Shown here piece after piece: positions 25,446-37,044 of a stretch of 64,000 nt of DNA (the stretch's first letter is position 1; every line of letters begins with the position of its first letter). The DNA is from Emmonsiellopsis sp. PD_33. Its lineage: Eukaryota > Ascomycota > Eurotiomycetes > Onygenales > Ajellomycetaceae. Where the stretch lies: assembly GCA_032988165.1 (NCBI GenBank), contig JANTQF010000001.1, positions 310,001 through 374,000 on the forward strand, read 5' to 3'. Position numbers and translations under genes: made by a program. The notes under the pieces were generated by a model, which worked only from the letters and a program-made list of their open reading frames with translations, was not told where the DNA came from and did no database searches.

Positions 25446-27270
25446 ACCCAGCTTTACTTATAGTATCATTAACCTGATTCTGGAATTGGAATTGGGTCAA
25501 ATCAGTGGGTAGAATTGGATTGAATCTTGAAATAGAAATAAGGTCAGTTTTGATGTTCTATCTGTCAAGTCTACCTTAGATAATCCCTGCTCCAGTGCAT
25601 CAGAGTGCATAATTCTTGAACCCAATTCTGATTCCAGACCTAATTCTCTGAAAAATAGGATTAGGAATACAGAGTAGGGCCTTGTGATATTCCATTCCAG
25701 CCACTATCACCAGGGTTGCTGGTCTGAACCAGAATAGTAGTTAATTTCAATTATTATTAAAAGTTAGAGGATACAAGTAATATCTCTAACTCTAATTTTT
25801 AATACAGCACTCTCAGTCTCTATGCTACCATTTCAATAAATACAGCTACATCCATATATCAAAGAAAATAATAATAGATGAATAAGATTTTAAATCATTC
25901 CTCTACTTTCTGGGTGAATATCCATGGGGCATTATAGGTTAGCCTTCAAAGTATATACTACAGCTTTCAGGGCTACCTTAGTTAACTCAGGCATTACTCT
26001 ATCTGATTTGATAACATTTCTATTATATATCATAATCATGCCAGTTTTCTAAAGTATACTAACCTTATAGTGTAGTTCTGTGAAGACCTAATCCATCATT
26101 TAAATAGTGAAGTCAGTAAAGTAAAATTTAGTAAATCTTTTAGCTCTTCAGCATATTACAATATCTTCATCAAATACCTTCTCAGTAATTAGCTATTCCC
26201 ATATAATTAAGGTAAGTAAATGTGACTGAGTAATAGAATGCTCATTTTGATGTTCTATCTCTCTTTATCTATTATTTCATTCATCATCTGAAGTATAGAA
26301 ATCTCCTACATTGTAATTAAAGAAAAACTAATGATTTTAATGTAAGTAAGTTAATTCAAGTGGTAGCTTGATTGTTATAGCCACAGGAGGAAAAGCTTAT
26401 AAGATATATCTATTTTTGACATTCTGTATATTCAGAGCTGTTAGAAATAGTTTACTGTAATAGCAATCATTCTCATTTAAGTTCTGTGATATATAATTAA
26501 GTGGGAGATTCAGATCAGGTAAATCCATTTTCTCATCTTCTATAAAAATATATAGTTGTATGGGTTCTCAGCTGTTCATTTTTCCACATGGAAGATGAAT
26601 TCTACTGTAAGGTCATTATAGGTAGTACTAAACTAAATGTTCTCTTCTTATATCTTATTAGTATTATATTTAAATTTATATTAAATATAATAAGGGGGTA
26701 GCTGTGCACAGATTCTGAATACTTATTAGATTGATGGTCTAGTTAGAGATTAACCAGCACTTATTAACTTATCTTTTAAAACCTTTTATGTATCTTCCTC
26801 TTCTTCAGGAGTTCAACCCACTGCTGGCAATGTTGACATAATAGTAAATGTAATGATACATGGAGATTAGGACTACTAACTCAATTTGAAATATTTAGTT
26901 TAGCTGCCTGTTAAGACTTCACCTTTTCTCACCCTTTAAACATGTGAGATTCTACACTATATTTACTATATCAACAGCCTTAATATCATCATTAAATTGA
27001 TTTATCACACTCAACTTCTATAGTTACATTCATTTATTTGATCCTTTCAGCATTTTCTTATCTTTCAGAAATTAGATAGTTTTTGATTATTCCTATGATT
27101 TTCCCTATGTAATTATATGGCCTTTTCTATTTTTATTATCTTGAACTATCAAAGATCTGAACTATATAAATAGTGGTTAAGAACTTATATAGCTTAATTA
27201 ATCAATCATCTCAATCCTCATAAATAACTACATTAATTCTATTTATAGAATATTATTCCCAGTATATCTA
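25446..27270. repeat. Mutated AT-rich tract, possible DNA transposon remains
   Basis: There is no recognisable gene. Around 25,480-25,740 there are repeats of GGAATTGGAATTGG character and a CAGGGTTGCTGGTCTGAACC segment, reminiscent of terminal parts of hAT-type DNA transposons. I could not find the matching inverted end, so this is only a hint. From about 25.8 to 27.2 kb the plus strand becomes pyrimidine-rich with no usable frame. Confidence 0.4.
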
Positions 27271-27777
27271 TTTGCATTATCATCATATCATCAGATCAGC
27301 AAGTTTATTGTTATATCAAAATGCTGTTGTTCAGCAGCTCTCTATGCAACTCAGATTGAGTGGTATTTATGCACATGATGGGATTGCTCTCTGGGCAAGT
27401 TCTCATTGCCTAGTGGTTGAGACCAAGTTCTTTAACAGGGCATTGCATGCCTTTCTCACCCCAAATAGTCCAAAGTGGTCTTCCAGTGATGGGATATTTG
27501 CCTCTTGAAAATTCCTGCACTGTATGAAGAGAAAGTACACATTCTTCCAACATACTGGGTATTTACTTTTTTACTAATAGTGGAAGTGCCAGGCCAGAAT
27601 GCAAAGATAAGGCCATTTCACCATTAACTGGCAATTCAAAAGCATGGCAGAAATATTCTCCTTCCCTTTGTCCTCACCTACTCACATAGTATGGAATAAT
27701 GGTTCAATTCGTTCCTGCATGATGGAGGTTGGCTACTCTCTGATAATCCCTTCTTATTACCTTCAAGAGTTGCCATG
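27271..27777. other. Intermediate-composition flank left of the DNA transposon
   Basis: This stretch is less AT-rich than its left neighbours but still nearly CpG-free, with one CG at about 27,710. A 78-codon plus-strand frame (27,272-27,508) has no recognisable domain. Because the transposon's right flank (41,403 on) is normal island DNA, this segment is probably the other side of the same insertion site, altered by mutation spreading outward. Confidence 0.4.
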
Positions 27778-27781
27778 ATAT
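27778..27781. repeat. Candidate 4-bp target duplication (left, ATAT)
   Basis: ATAT lies immediately outside the left terminal repeat; GTAC lies immediately outside the right one at 41,403-41,406. The two differ only by G-to-A and C-to-T, the same changes that dominate the mutated DNA. A mutated 4-bp duplication is therefore plausible, and 4 bp is the size known for Ginger-type transposons. Confidence 0.5.
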
Positions 27782-27819
27782 GGTGGTCTATAATGATAAA
27801 TATCTGTAACACAAAATTT
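27782..27819 (+). repeat. Left terminal inverted repeat
   Basis: 38 bp matching the reverse complement of 41,365-41,402 at 34 positions. The mismatches are T/C, G/A, T/C and A/G, including one TG-versus-CA pair of the kind expected from a mutated CG. Similarity ends abruptly after AAAATTT. Confidence 0.75.
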
Positions 27820-28209
27820 TACATTGATATAAAACACCACACAGCACTACACACACCAATAGGATGTTAATAAAATATTAGTAATCAGATTAGTAATCAC
27901 CTAGCAATCTATTCCTACTACAGAGCATAGCTTCTACCTCTCACTTGCCACCTCAAGCTTCAACAACACCCAACACACTCAGTAAGAAAACTAGATGAAT
28001 AAATCTGCCCTTGCTCATAGCTTGTTCTGTCTGTGCATACCTCTATCATTCAGCTCTAGATGTAGGTAGGTCATCAGTATGTACAGTATCACCACCCACA
28101 GAAAAATGCATGCACATAATAGACCCAACAACCTAGACAGCCAGGTTCTCCCATATGACCTGCTTCCTATGCAACCTGATCCTTCCTAAACAGTGTATAT
28201 GCCTTGAAC

Positions 28210-28760
28210 TGTGTGGGTGAATTCAGGTTGAGATTGCCTGGCAGGTCCTGTATGCCACAGAGAATCTACTTGATTATGATCACTGATTTCCATCCCTCCT
28301 CCTCATTTAGAATTGATGGACACACAGTTCCAGATGGGTGGATATTGAGGTGGAAGAGGGGCAGGGTAAATTTGCCTAGAATTTACATTCTATTAGCTTT
28401 TATTTCAATCATGCTGATGAATTGAATTTTTGCAAGGACAGGGGGCAGAGGGGGGGGATAGGGATCAACATACACTTTGGAGACTTGGTAGGATATTCTA
28501 TGGGATTTAAATGAGTTACATATTGTTCATTTCTGGCCCCTGCTGATCCAAGGGGAATGGATTGTGTTGTGTAATACATATCATCAGAGAAGATCCTCAT
28601 GTCTGACTCAATATGATGATCTGTGAGAAGACCCTTGCTCCTACTTGTGATGGTGTGGGATAGGAATAAAAGTAAAAGCAGAGTATTTACTGTCAGTTTG
28701 TGTGTCCCTGTGTGGCCTGGCAGAAAACCCAAAGGGATGCTCCTTTTACTGCTGTTTCCT
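28210..28760. repeat. Internal repeat of the DNA transposon, copy A
   Basis: Segments here recur in the same order at 30,070-30,385. One runs through ATGCCACAGAGAATCTACTT. Another is the CCTCATTTAGAATTGA stretch followed by a GACACACAGTT and AGATGGGT block. A third is GGCCTGGCA followed by an AAGGGATG stretch. The duplicated material includes minus-strand frames of up to 107 codons (28,732-28,409) with no recognised domain. Confidence 0.55.
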
Positions 28761-29609
28761 GAGAATGGGTAGATAGCTATTGGTAAGAGCTAGGAGAGAA
28801 CTAATAATAGGGGGTAGCCATACTTACCACTTCTCAGTCAGACTCTTCTGGCAGAGTGACATTATTTTGGTTGTTTGGAGGATGTAGGGGAGTAGGTTTG
28901 TAGCTTAGTATGCAGTGAGGACAGTCAAGGAATAAATCCAAGCTCCTAATATAAACATACATGTTCTAATCTCACCCTCTGACCATTATAGGCTTCTAGC
29001 TCTGGCTAATAGGGTATGTGATACTAATGGGCCAGGAAGAAGGTGGTCCTTGTAGGGCTGTCAAGACAAGAGGATATAGAGAGGTTATGTGGTGAGAGAA
29101 TCTATAAGGAGGGAAAGTCTGGCAGAGGAAGATAAGGAGAACCAGTGAGATAGCAGGGAGATAGTTAAGGCTCAAGAAATAATATTGCAATCATTCTATT
29201 AATTGTCCATTGAGGCTCTTTAGTTGTATACCTTATAAAATGGATATTGATGGGGAGCAGATTATCTTACCTCTCTTTAACTCATCATTGAAGTCTGGAC
29301 TGGAAGCTGGTTGGACCATGGATATAGCATGGGTAGAAAAGATCTTACTTTAATTCAGTATAGATAGGTTAATAACTGTAACTGTAGTAGCATTGTTTCT
29401 CTTTAGCCATAAGGCCTGTAGCTTCTGAAAACCTGGAAAGAGATGGTACTGCATGGCACTGTCAGTGTCCATTCATTAATGTAGGTTGATATCTAACCCA
29501 TTGGGAGCAAGTCTGATGAAATGTCTGGTAGAATCAATCTGCCAGCCCAGTACACTAATATTGTGATTGCTGGCTTCAATCCCTTCTTCTCACTCATAGA
29601 GGCTAGTAA

Positions 29610-29735
29610 CTCCTCAAAAGAGAAGTGTGCAGCACCCCCAGTGGGGAGAAAAGCACATAGAACCTCTGAGAGGTAAGGGCTAATTCTAGGGAGCAAAGCA
29701 CATAAGTCCTCAAGGGGAAAAGAACATGCTTTACC
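29610..29735. repeat. ~130-bp repeat inside the transposon, three copies
   Basis: The sequence beginning near CTCAAAAGAGAAGTGTGCAG, with AGAACCTCTGAGAGGTAA further on, is found again at about 30,567-30,700 and 32,366-32,500. Copies differ chiefly by transitions. On the minus strand all three give a similar frame with motifs such as LRT, TFLL and TGG, so they may be remnants of a repeated exon or a short element inserted three times. Confidence 0.6.
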
Positions 29736-31469
29736 ACAGGAAGTACTCTCATTATAAGTAGTATGGTTACTCCTGACATATCACTTGTACTCTAGTTCAT
29801 TTTGCAACCTGTGGTTGCTTCTGAACTATGAGATCTTGGGAAACTCTAAGTTCACACATATATCATGAAATCCTCCAGATAAAGGCTGATGAAATCACTA
29901 TCATCCTAGCCATATGTCTGCCAACCACACTCTTCAGTATTACTGAGTAATTCCTCTAGTGCCTTACTCTTAATTGTGGCAGGTTGTGACAGCTCATCAC
30001 TGCAATAAACTGATTTTGGAAAGATCAGTGGTGGAGGTGAGACACCAACAAGTGTGTCCAGTTTCTGCTTAGGAAGTGGTGGTGACCCTCCTCATTTAGA
30101 ATTGACAGACACACAGTTTCAGATGGGTAGACATTGAGATAGAAAAGGGGTAGGTGATCCTGGGTTGGAACCATTCAGCAGGTCCTATATGCCACAGAGA
30201 ATCTACTTATCCACTAAAAAATTATTTACAGACAACACAATCAGTGCAGTATTTGTAAAATGATCTTGCTTTTGCCAGGGATTCCACACTTCCAGTATTT
30301 GATATTCAAAATGCCAGTCTTTGGGTCTCTATTTGGCCTGGCAAAAAAACTGAAGGGATGGTCCTTTCATGAGGACAAGAAGAGCTGATGAGATGACAGG
30401 GAGTTAGCCAAGCTGCACTGGAGTATCTAGCTGGTATCAGCTGTCCTCTCCCCTTCTAGATTTAGAAGCATTATATAGTGACTGTATCCAGACATCCTTG
30501 TCAATGCTGTACATGTCATCTTCCTCTCCTACTATCTGCTTTCCCCCCCTCTGATGACCCAGGCACTTTAAAAGAGAAGCACACAGAGCCCCCAGTGAGA
30601 AGGAAAGTGTACAGAACCTCTAAGAGGTAAAGGCAAGTTCTGAGAAGAAAAGTGCACAAGTCCTTAAAACAGGAGGACATATTCACTGCACTACTGGGGA
30701 AGGGTAAGATATCCCTAACTGTTGATAGTATCTTCAACTTGCTATATTTTGTAGTGTTGAGGGGCTTGGTGAGGCTGTTGGTGATGTCCTTATATCCTCT
30801 AATTATAACTAACTAAAATGGAAATGTCTTTGACTTCAAGCATTCCAGTAGATATTCTGATCAAGAGGATCTGGAATTCCAGAAAATATCTTCAACTTGA
30901 AGGACCCAGGAAAGCAAACCTATAAACTATTTGAGGTTTGTTGCTAGATATGCCATGGGTTAGCCAAGCAAGAATTGTAAATTAATGCCTAACTTGTCCA
31001 CAGTAAGATTGATATAATAACTGATATAATTAGAAATACCTGGCATCCTCCAACTGTCCAGCCATACTTCTTGATGACCTTACTCAATTTGATGACTGGA
31101 TGCCAGGACAAGCAAGTTTCTGATTCATCTGAGCTTTAGAATGTGGTGGTAGCAACCAATTGACTAGATTGTCTTATTGGAATTGACATATCATTAAGAG
31201 TGTCATCAGATGAACTATCATCCTGAAGTGAGCAGTGTGGTGCAGTAGCTATTCTTGTTTGATAGGATTTTCATCAAGGCTCATCCTTGTAAGGGCCACT
31301 GTCTAGTTGAGATTGGATGGTCTGGCAGTGAGTTTGATGACCTATGTCTTACTAGGTAAATTTGTGAGTCATGGTGTTGTTGAACTCTAATAATGTATCT
31401 TATCTATTCTGCATGGTATGTATGTAATAGTAGCTGAGAGCTATGAGAATAGTGTGAATAAAGAAAGGA

Positions 31470-31771
31470 GATTAAATAAATAGAATAAGGTAGTTTCTCA
31501 CATTCAAAATATCCCCACTATTGAGCCTCACACAGTAGGTTGTGGGAGATAAGTCCTCCACCCTCTCAAAAATCTCATCTACCTCTGGATAGCCAGGGAG
31601 AAACCCATAATCATCTTCATTATTAATAGTAGGTAAGACCACATTAAGCTTTGGCAGCTCATCTGGTTGCTGATCATCTCCTTACTCATTTAGAGTCTCT
31701 TCCCTATTTGCCTGGGCCTAGTTGACATCTGCTGAGTTGCTATTGGCAGAAACACTGGACACCCCTGGCAT
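31470..31771 (-). pseudogene. Decayed gene start, unknown
   Basis: From an ATG at 31,771 the minus strand reads MPGVSSVSANSNSADVN, then, after two stops, a stretch containing GDDQQPDELPKLNVVLP and YPEVDEIFERVEDLSPTTYC. The acidic, proline- and asparagine-rich start followed by a more ordered segment looks like an N-terminal exon. I cannot name the family. The following 3 kb downstream (31.4-28.4 kb) has further broken frames and may be the rest of the same gene, split by introns and by the internal repeats. Confidence 0.35.
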
Positions 31772-32029
31772 GATGAAATGATAGAGTGCAGAAGGGAAAA
31801 AGAAAAGATGCATTTACTCATTAAGTCCCCATCAAGTAGTATGTCCCAGTTTCAATGTGAGTGAAGTGATATGTCTGGCATATCCATCCACATGTGTAGA
31901 GCACAATGGCTGTTGAAGCTGGACAGTTGAAGGATTAAAGTGTTATTCTAGGCTCAGAAATTCAAGCTAGATCTCCACATGGTAACATTGTCATAGCCTA
32001 GTCCTTAGTGACTCTGAATATTCAGAACT

Positions 32030-32145
32030 CCCAGTATGTGAGATATCTCTACCATCTCCAAGCATGGTGATGTTGCTATAGCTCAGATATCCCTGCCACT
32101 CCAAGCATGGTGATGTTGCTATAGCTCAGTCCTTAATGATTCAGA
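32030..32145. repeat. Local duplication of a ~50-bp segment
   Basis: CAAGCATGGTGATGTTGCTA followed by TAGCTCAG appears twice about 50 bp apart, in each case bordered by a TATCCCTG-type stretch. It is a simple tandem duplication within the transposon, in a stretch with no recognisable gene. Confidence 0.55.
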
Positions 32146-32819
32146 ATATCCAGTCTCAGTATGGAGGATATCCCTGGCATTTTTTCAAAATTAAAGGGTG
32201 AAATCAAGAAATGGTGGGTACATGTCTGACACTATAGCAGAGGAAAATATTATTAATATAGAGTAAACAGTTAGGGATGATAATGCTATCAAAGCTGAAG
32301 CTGCAAGGGACTATCTTGACCTACTATTTAGTTTGCTGTACACTTTCCCCTCATGGAGAGCAGGCAGCTCAAAAGAAGAGTGCACAGTACCTCCAGTGAG
32401 AAGGAAAGTGTATAAAACCTCTATGAGGTAAAGGTAAGTTCTGAGAAGAAAAGTGTATAAGTTCTTAAAACAGGAGGACATATACACCATGCTGTGGGGG
32501 GGGTAGGGTATCCAAAACAAAAGGAGAAATCCAAATAGGGAAAGTAAAAGGGGCTCAATAACCTAATAGATAAAATAATATTGGAGAATATAGGAGTTGT
32601 CAGAACTGTAGAGGCAAAGGTTGTCAATGTAGATGGTTATAAAGATACTGTGATGTAGAATCCAATCAATACACTGATTTCACAGAGTTGATTCACCTCC
32701 TTGATACATGCTTCACAGTAATACTGCCACTCAGGCCCTTCCCTGACCTTAGTGAAATTCCAGTGGTGACTGGGATCCCCCATTCAAGCAGTATTCTCAC
32801 CATTACCAACCTTAGGTGA

Positions 32820-33345
32820 ATTGGGGCTTGAGTGTGGGGAGTGGATTCAGGTGAATTGGTAGGGATATATGCAGGGAGCGGATTTGGGTGAATCAGTAGG
32901 GATATATGTGGGGAGCAGATTTGGGTGAATCAGTAGGGATATATGTGGGGAGCAGATTTGGGTGAATTGGTAGGGATATACCCAGGGAGTGGATTTGGGT
33001 GAATTAGTAGGGATATATGTGGGGAGTGGATTTGGGCAAATCAGTAGGGATATATGTGGGGAGCAGATTTGGGTGAATTGGTAGGGATATATATGGGGAG
33101 TGGATTTGGGCAAATCAGTAGGGATATATGCAGGGAGCAGATTCAGGTGAATTGGTAGGGATATACCTGGAGAGCAGATTTGGGTGAATTGGTAGGGATA
33201 TATGCAGGGAGTGGATTTGGGCAAATCAGTAGGGATATATGCAGGGAGCAGATTTGGGCAAATTGGTAGGGATATATGCAGGGAGCAGATTTGGGTGAAT
33301 CAGTAGGGATATATGCAGGGAGTGGATTTGGGTGAATTGGAGAGA
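32820..33345. repeat. 37-bp minisatellite, about 14 units
   Basis: The unit reads approximately GATTTGGGTGAATTGGTAGG followed by GATATATGCAGGGAGCA. Successive unit starts at 32,881, 32,918 and 32,955 give a period of 37. Because 37 is not a multiple of three, the minus strand cycles through three frames and returns after three units. All three frames stay open, producing overlapping frames of 125 and 73 codons with repeated PYQFTQICSP, HISLLIHPNLL and YIPTDSPKS blocks. Whether any of this was translated is unknown. Confidence 0.88.
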
Positions 33346-33601
33346 ATTTTATTAAAGATGGCAATCAAGAGAAATAGAATTATCAATTAAAAATAAAGGA
33401 GATAGTCTAAGTAGTGTTGAATCAGCTGTAGACAAGTAATATATGGAAAAGCCAAAGATAAAAAGATACTAGATGCAGAAAGGGAGGGCTATAACTAGCA
33501 AGAGCAGGTCTGACTGCCAGCATCATAGAATGATAAGAATGAAAGAGAAAAACATACACACAGTATGGATAAAATCATTTTCTGTTTTTCTGACCCTGTA
33601 T

Positions 33602-34896
33602 TTACTCTGCAGGACCATCTAGAGGGGTCTCTTTCTTTTCATTCTCCTTCTTTTCCTTCTCCTTCTTCTTTTTCTCCTTCTTTTCCTTCTCCTTCTTCTC
33701 CTTCCTTTCTTCCTCTTCATTAGCATCCTGTTTCCTCTTAGCATCCTCATCCTCCTCCTCATTTGCATTGGCTCCAGTCATCTCCTCAATCTTAATGTTT
33801 GGTTCATTGGTAGGTTCTGTCTTTATTATATATCTTTGTGCATATGCTTGCCAGTCAAACTCACTAAGATTGGAGGAGTCTTCTTGGGATTGCTTAAAAA
33901 AAGATGAAATGTTGAAAGAGGGTGAGGTAGATTGTTCCTTTTTAATAAATGGTGAGATAGATTGTTCCTTTTTGAAAGATGGTGAAATAGATTGTTCCTT
34001 TTTGATTGGCTGCTTTTTCAATTTCAATTTCTTTTTTATAGGGCTTGGAGTACACATCTTCTCAGACTCACCCTTGGAGTCATTGAATGTAACAAGACAG
34101 ATATGGATATCAGTAGTTGTTGAATGAGCATTTGTTTTGGATTTAAATTGCTCAAGAAGCTTGTTGATGCTTAATTTCCATATACTGGAAGTTAATTTTG
34201 TTACTCCATTCTTGACCAAGACATTGCTTGCAATAAATGTGTCCACAGGGGAGAGGTGTTCAAGTTTCTGACCCCATTATTAGTGGTCCAAATGGTATGT
34301 AATGACTATTATAAACTCAGCTATTGTTGAAAATGAACTCTAGGAACTAATTGAAGTCTGGATTTTATCTATATAGTTGATGTGCCAGTAGTTAGTAACA
34401 TATTAATAATAAAAGGAAAAACACAAGCTTTACCTAGTAATGACCAGGCAGTATAGGTTTCCAGAGCTGAATTCAGAAATTTGCACTTCCATAGGTGAAG
34501 AAGTAATTTGTGTGGTTTTAATCTAATATTAGGTACTAATATCTTTTTAGTTTTCAGTGTAGTGAGTTTTGGTTGCATACTGTGAGTTAGTGATCCAGCA
34601 TGAGGATGATGATCATCTTCCCTTTGTGTTTTTTGAATGGCTTGTTGTCAGGCATAGTTTACTGGGTTTTGATCAAGAAGGGCTGGTGGTGAAGACTTCA
34701 GGGCTGGAGAGCTATCATCAATAATGATTATTGGATTGGATTTCTTCATTGGGGTGGAAAGTTGAGGAGTGGGATTTTGAGAAGCAGAAGAGAGCTTTGG
34801 ATTGACTTCATCACAGTGTGGGCAGGCAGCAGCAGTACCACATCATTTCTCATGAAGGAATCCAGGGATGTTGGGGCAGAATCTCATCCAGGGCAT
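33602..34896 (-). pseudogene. Decayed gene, Cys/His-rich N-terminus and lysine-glutamate-rich tail
   Basis: An ATG at 34,896 opens MPWMRFCPNIPGFLHEK, a stop, then CGTAAACPHC: a Cys/His cluster of zinc-binding type. A serine-proline-rich stretch with IIIIDDSSP follows, then LKPHKLLLHLWKCKFLNSAL. After a likely intron between about 34,368 and 34,260, a 214-codon open frame continues with three KKEQSISPSF-like repeats, two lysine-glutamate sites (IKTEP, IKIEE) and a long Lys/Glu tail ending DGPAE. It looks like a nuclear, possibly DNA- or chromatin-associated protein, but I do not recognise it. Only two or three stops interrupt it, so it is one of the best preserved genes of the transposon. Confidence 0.5.
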
Positions 34897-35054
34897 GATA
34901 GAAGATAATTGGAATGGATGGAATCCATGGATTGAAATGTTATGAAATGTCCATAGTATAAAAATTGCTAAAAAAATTGCTAAGATAAATGATTATGTAA
35001 GTAGCCCTAAACTCTACCTCTGGGGGTGGAGTGGAAAAAAAAAATAAGTTAAGT

Positions 35055-35120
35055 GCTGTTGCTATGATTCAAACTATAGATTATGATGTTTATATTCCAA
35101 CTGAGCTATAGATCAACAAT
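35055..35120 (-). pseudogene. tRNA-like relic
   Basis: On the minus strand a perfect A-box, TAGCTCAGTTGG, is followed about 30 bases later by AGTTTGAATCA, which is a B-box (GGTTCGAATCC type) with transition changes. GTTG near the start can pair with CAAC near the end, and a run of T follows 15-20 bases downstream at 35,034-35,043, as in a Pol III terminator. The anticodon loop region contains CAT, so an origin from tRNA-Met is possible. The arms are too altered to be functional. Confidence 0.42.
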
Positions 35121-36420
35121 TTGATTCTGATACTTCTTGTAATGTGGGATAAACAGTATCATGATATTTAGCCACTATTAAAATACTCTACAAAGAATTA
35201 CCAATGATGGTTTATTATAGATGGAAAATCTATATCAAGGTTATAAATCTAATAGATAGAGAATAAATATATAGTTTTATCTCTTCTTTACAGTGATTTG
35301 ATATATTAATGTGATGTTGTAGGATATCAAACTAAAATAGAAATGTTTGTAACTTATATATATATTTTCCACCCTCCCTCCTTGTAGCAGCTCTATGATC
35401 TCCATCATGATATCACCACAGCTAACCCACTGCTGGCCAGCTACATATATACAATAGATACCATGCATACAAAGTAAATAATCAATGGATTCTACTGGCT
35501 TTTTCCTGTAAGAAACTTGTTGTATTTTTAACTATGCAGCCTGAAATAATAATGTGGCCACACCTGTATGAAGCAAAAATAAAAGGAAAAGGAAAAGACA
35601 AAGGCCAGGCACCAGATCCACACTTAAAAAATCAAAACTAGCACCCAAAATCAACCCAGTCATACATATAAAGCAGAAGGAAAAGAGACAGTAAAAAGCC
35701 CAGGCAGAGAGTCAGCTCTACCCCTTGAAATTAAGTGCCCAAAAAAAAAGCTGACAAAATCAACCAAAAGAGACAAAATAAGGTTCATCCAGATTTCAAA
35801 GCCTTCAAAACTACCTCCTGGGGGAGGAGATCATCTAACCCTCCACTCAATTGATAATGATGGGGTTGTTGGGTGTAGACCCAGGCTGGCCACTGATAGG
35901 GGGTGCAGGAGGTAGAGGAGGGCCTGGAGGAGGAGTTGAAGAGAGAGGGATATTTTAGTATATATCCCATACATTGTATTGGCCAGGGCAATTATTTCAT
36001 ACACAGTTTCCACAACACCCCCCAAAATGGCCAGGGACTCAAACACAGAAGGGGAATGGTTGACACTGGCAGCTTAATTGGCAGGGATTGCAGGGGTACT
36101 GCATTGATCATCTATCACATCATTGTCCATGGGATTAAATCAATATTGCATTCATTTGTAAGGTTTGAGGATGGATGAAGTGAGCAGGATTGATGACATT
36201 TTATATGTATGCCACAGTCCTCCCATGCTGAGCTAGCAGTGTCCAGGCATCAGAGGGGGGGATATGGTAGAAGTGTGTCAGCTCCCAGCTAGCAACAGGG
36301 AGTATTTTATAGTTGTAATTGGCTGACCTATATATCATGTCAGTCTTACTACTTCTCTATTATAGTGTCAAGGGTTTATACTTACATCTTTCATATAGAA
36401 GGTAATATCTTATAAAGGAT
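35121..36420. other. Transposon interior without recognised genes
   Basis: The minus strand has short open frames (for example 35,991-35,785 and 36,046-35,831) over a proline-rich stretch read in one frame as PPPGPPLPPAPP. Frames overlap in ways that prevent choosing one, and no domain is visible. An intron-like GTAAG motif near 35,500 does not resolve a gene. Confidence 0.4.
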
Positions 36421-36600
36421 ATTAGAGGAGGGAGGATTTTCTTTTCCAGGAAGAAGAGAAATAGTAAAAGGATTTCAAAGTGGTTATGGTTGGTATGTTG
36501 TGGGAAGGAGAATGTTGAAGATCTTTGATAGGAGAGAAGATATTTAATGAAAGTGAAAAAAAAATAGAGAAGCAGAGAAGAGCCAGGTATTTATAACTAA

Positions 36601-36990
36601 AAGGAATTGAATTGATGAACATAGGGAGCTTCATGAAAGGAATTGAATTGATGAACATAGGGAGCTTCACAAAAGGAATTGAATCAATGAAGATAGGGAG
36701 CTTTGTGAAAGGAATTGAATCAATGAACATAGGGAGCTTTGCAAAAGGAATCAAATTGATGAACATAGGAAGCTTTGTGAAAGGGATCAAATTGATGAAC
36801 ATAGGGAGCTTCATGAAAGGAATTGAATCAAAAAGACAGGCAGGGACTTGGAGCTTCATGAAAGGAATCAAATCAAAAAGACAGGCAGGGACTTGGAGCT
36901 TCATGAAAGGAATTGAATCAAAAAGATGGGGAAGGGTCTGCAAACTACCTTTATCTGCCTATGTGGAGCTTCATGAAAGAAATTGAATTT
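36601..36990. repeat. 36-bp / 45-bp minisatellite
   Basis: Six units of 36 bp (GGAATTGAATTGATGAACAT followed by AGGGAGCTTCATGAAA) pass into two complete units of 45 bp that share the first ten and last fourteen bases but carry an AAAAGACAGGCAGGGACT insert, followed by partial units. Both period lengths are multiples of three, so the plus strand reads a 12-residue repeat (GIELMNIGSFMK type, 124 codons) and the minus strand a hydrophobic repeat (FINSIPFMKLPM type, 173 codons). Either may be chance. Confidence 0.88.
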
Positions 36991-37044
36991 AGTAAACTAC
37001 CATAGTGGTAGAATACATGATAGAAAACCACATTGTCTATTCCT

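Noticed and set aside
25480..25740. hAT-type transposon end (CAGGGTTGCTGG)
   Set aside because: No matching inverted end, 8-bp duplication or transposase motif was found.
32820..33345. CRISPR array
   Set aside because: The units are contiguous with no unique spacers; this is a eukaryotic minisatellite.
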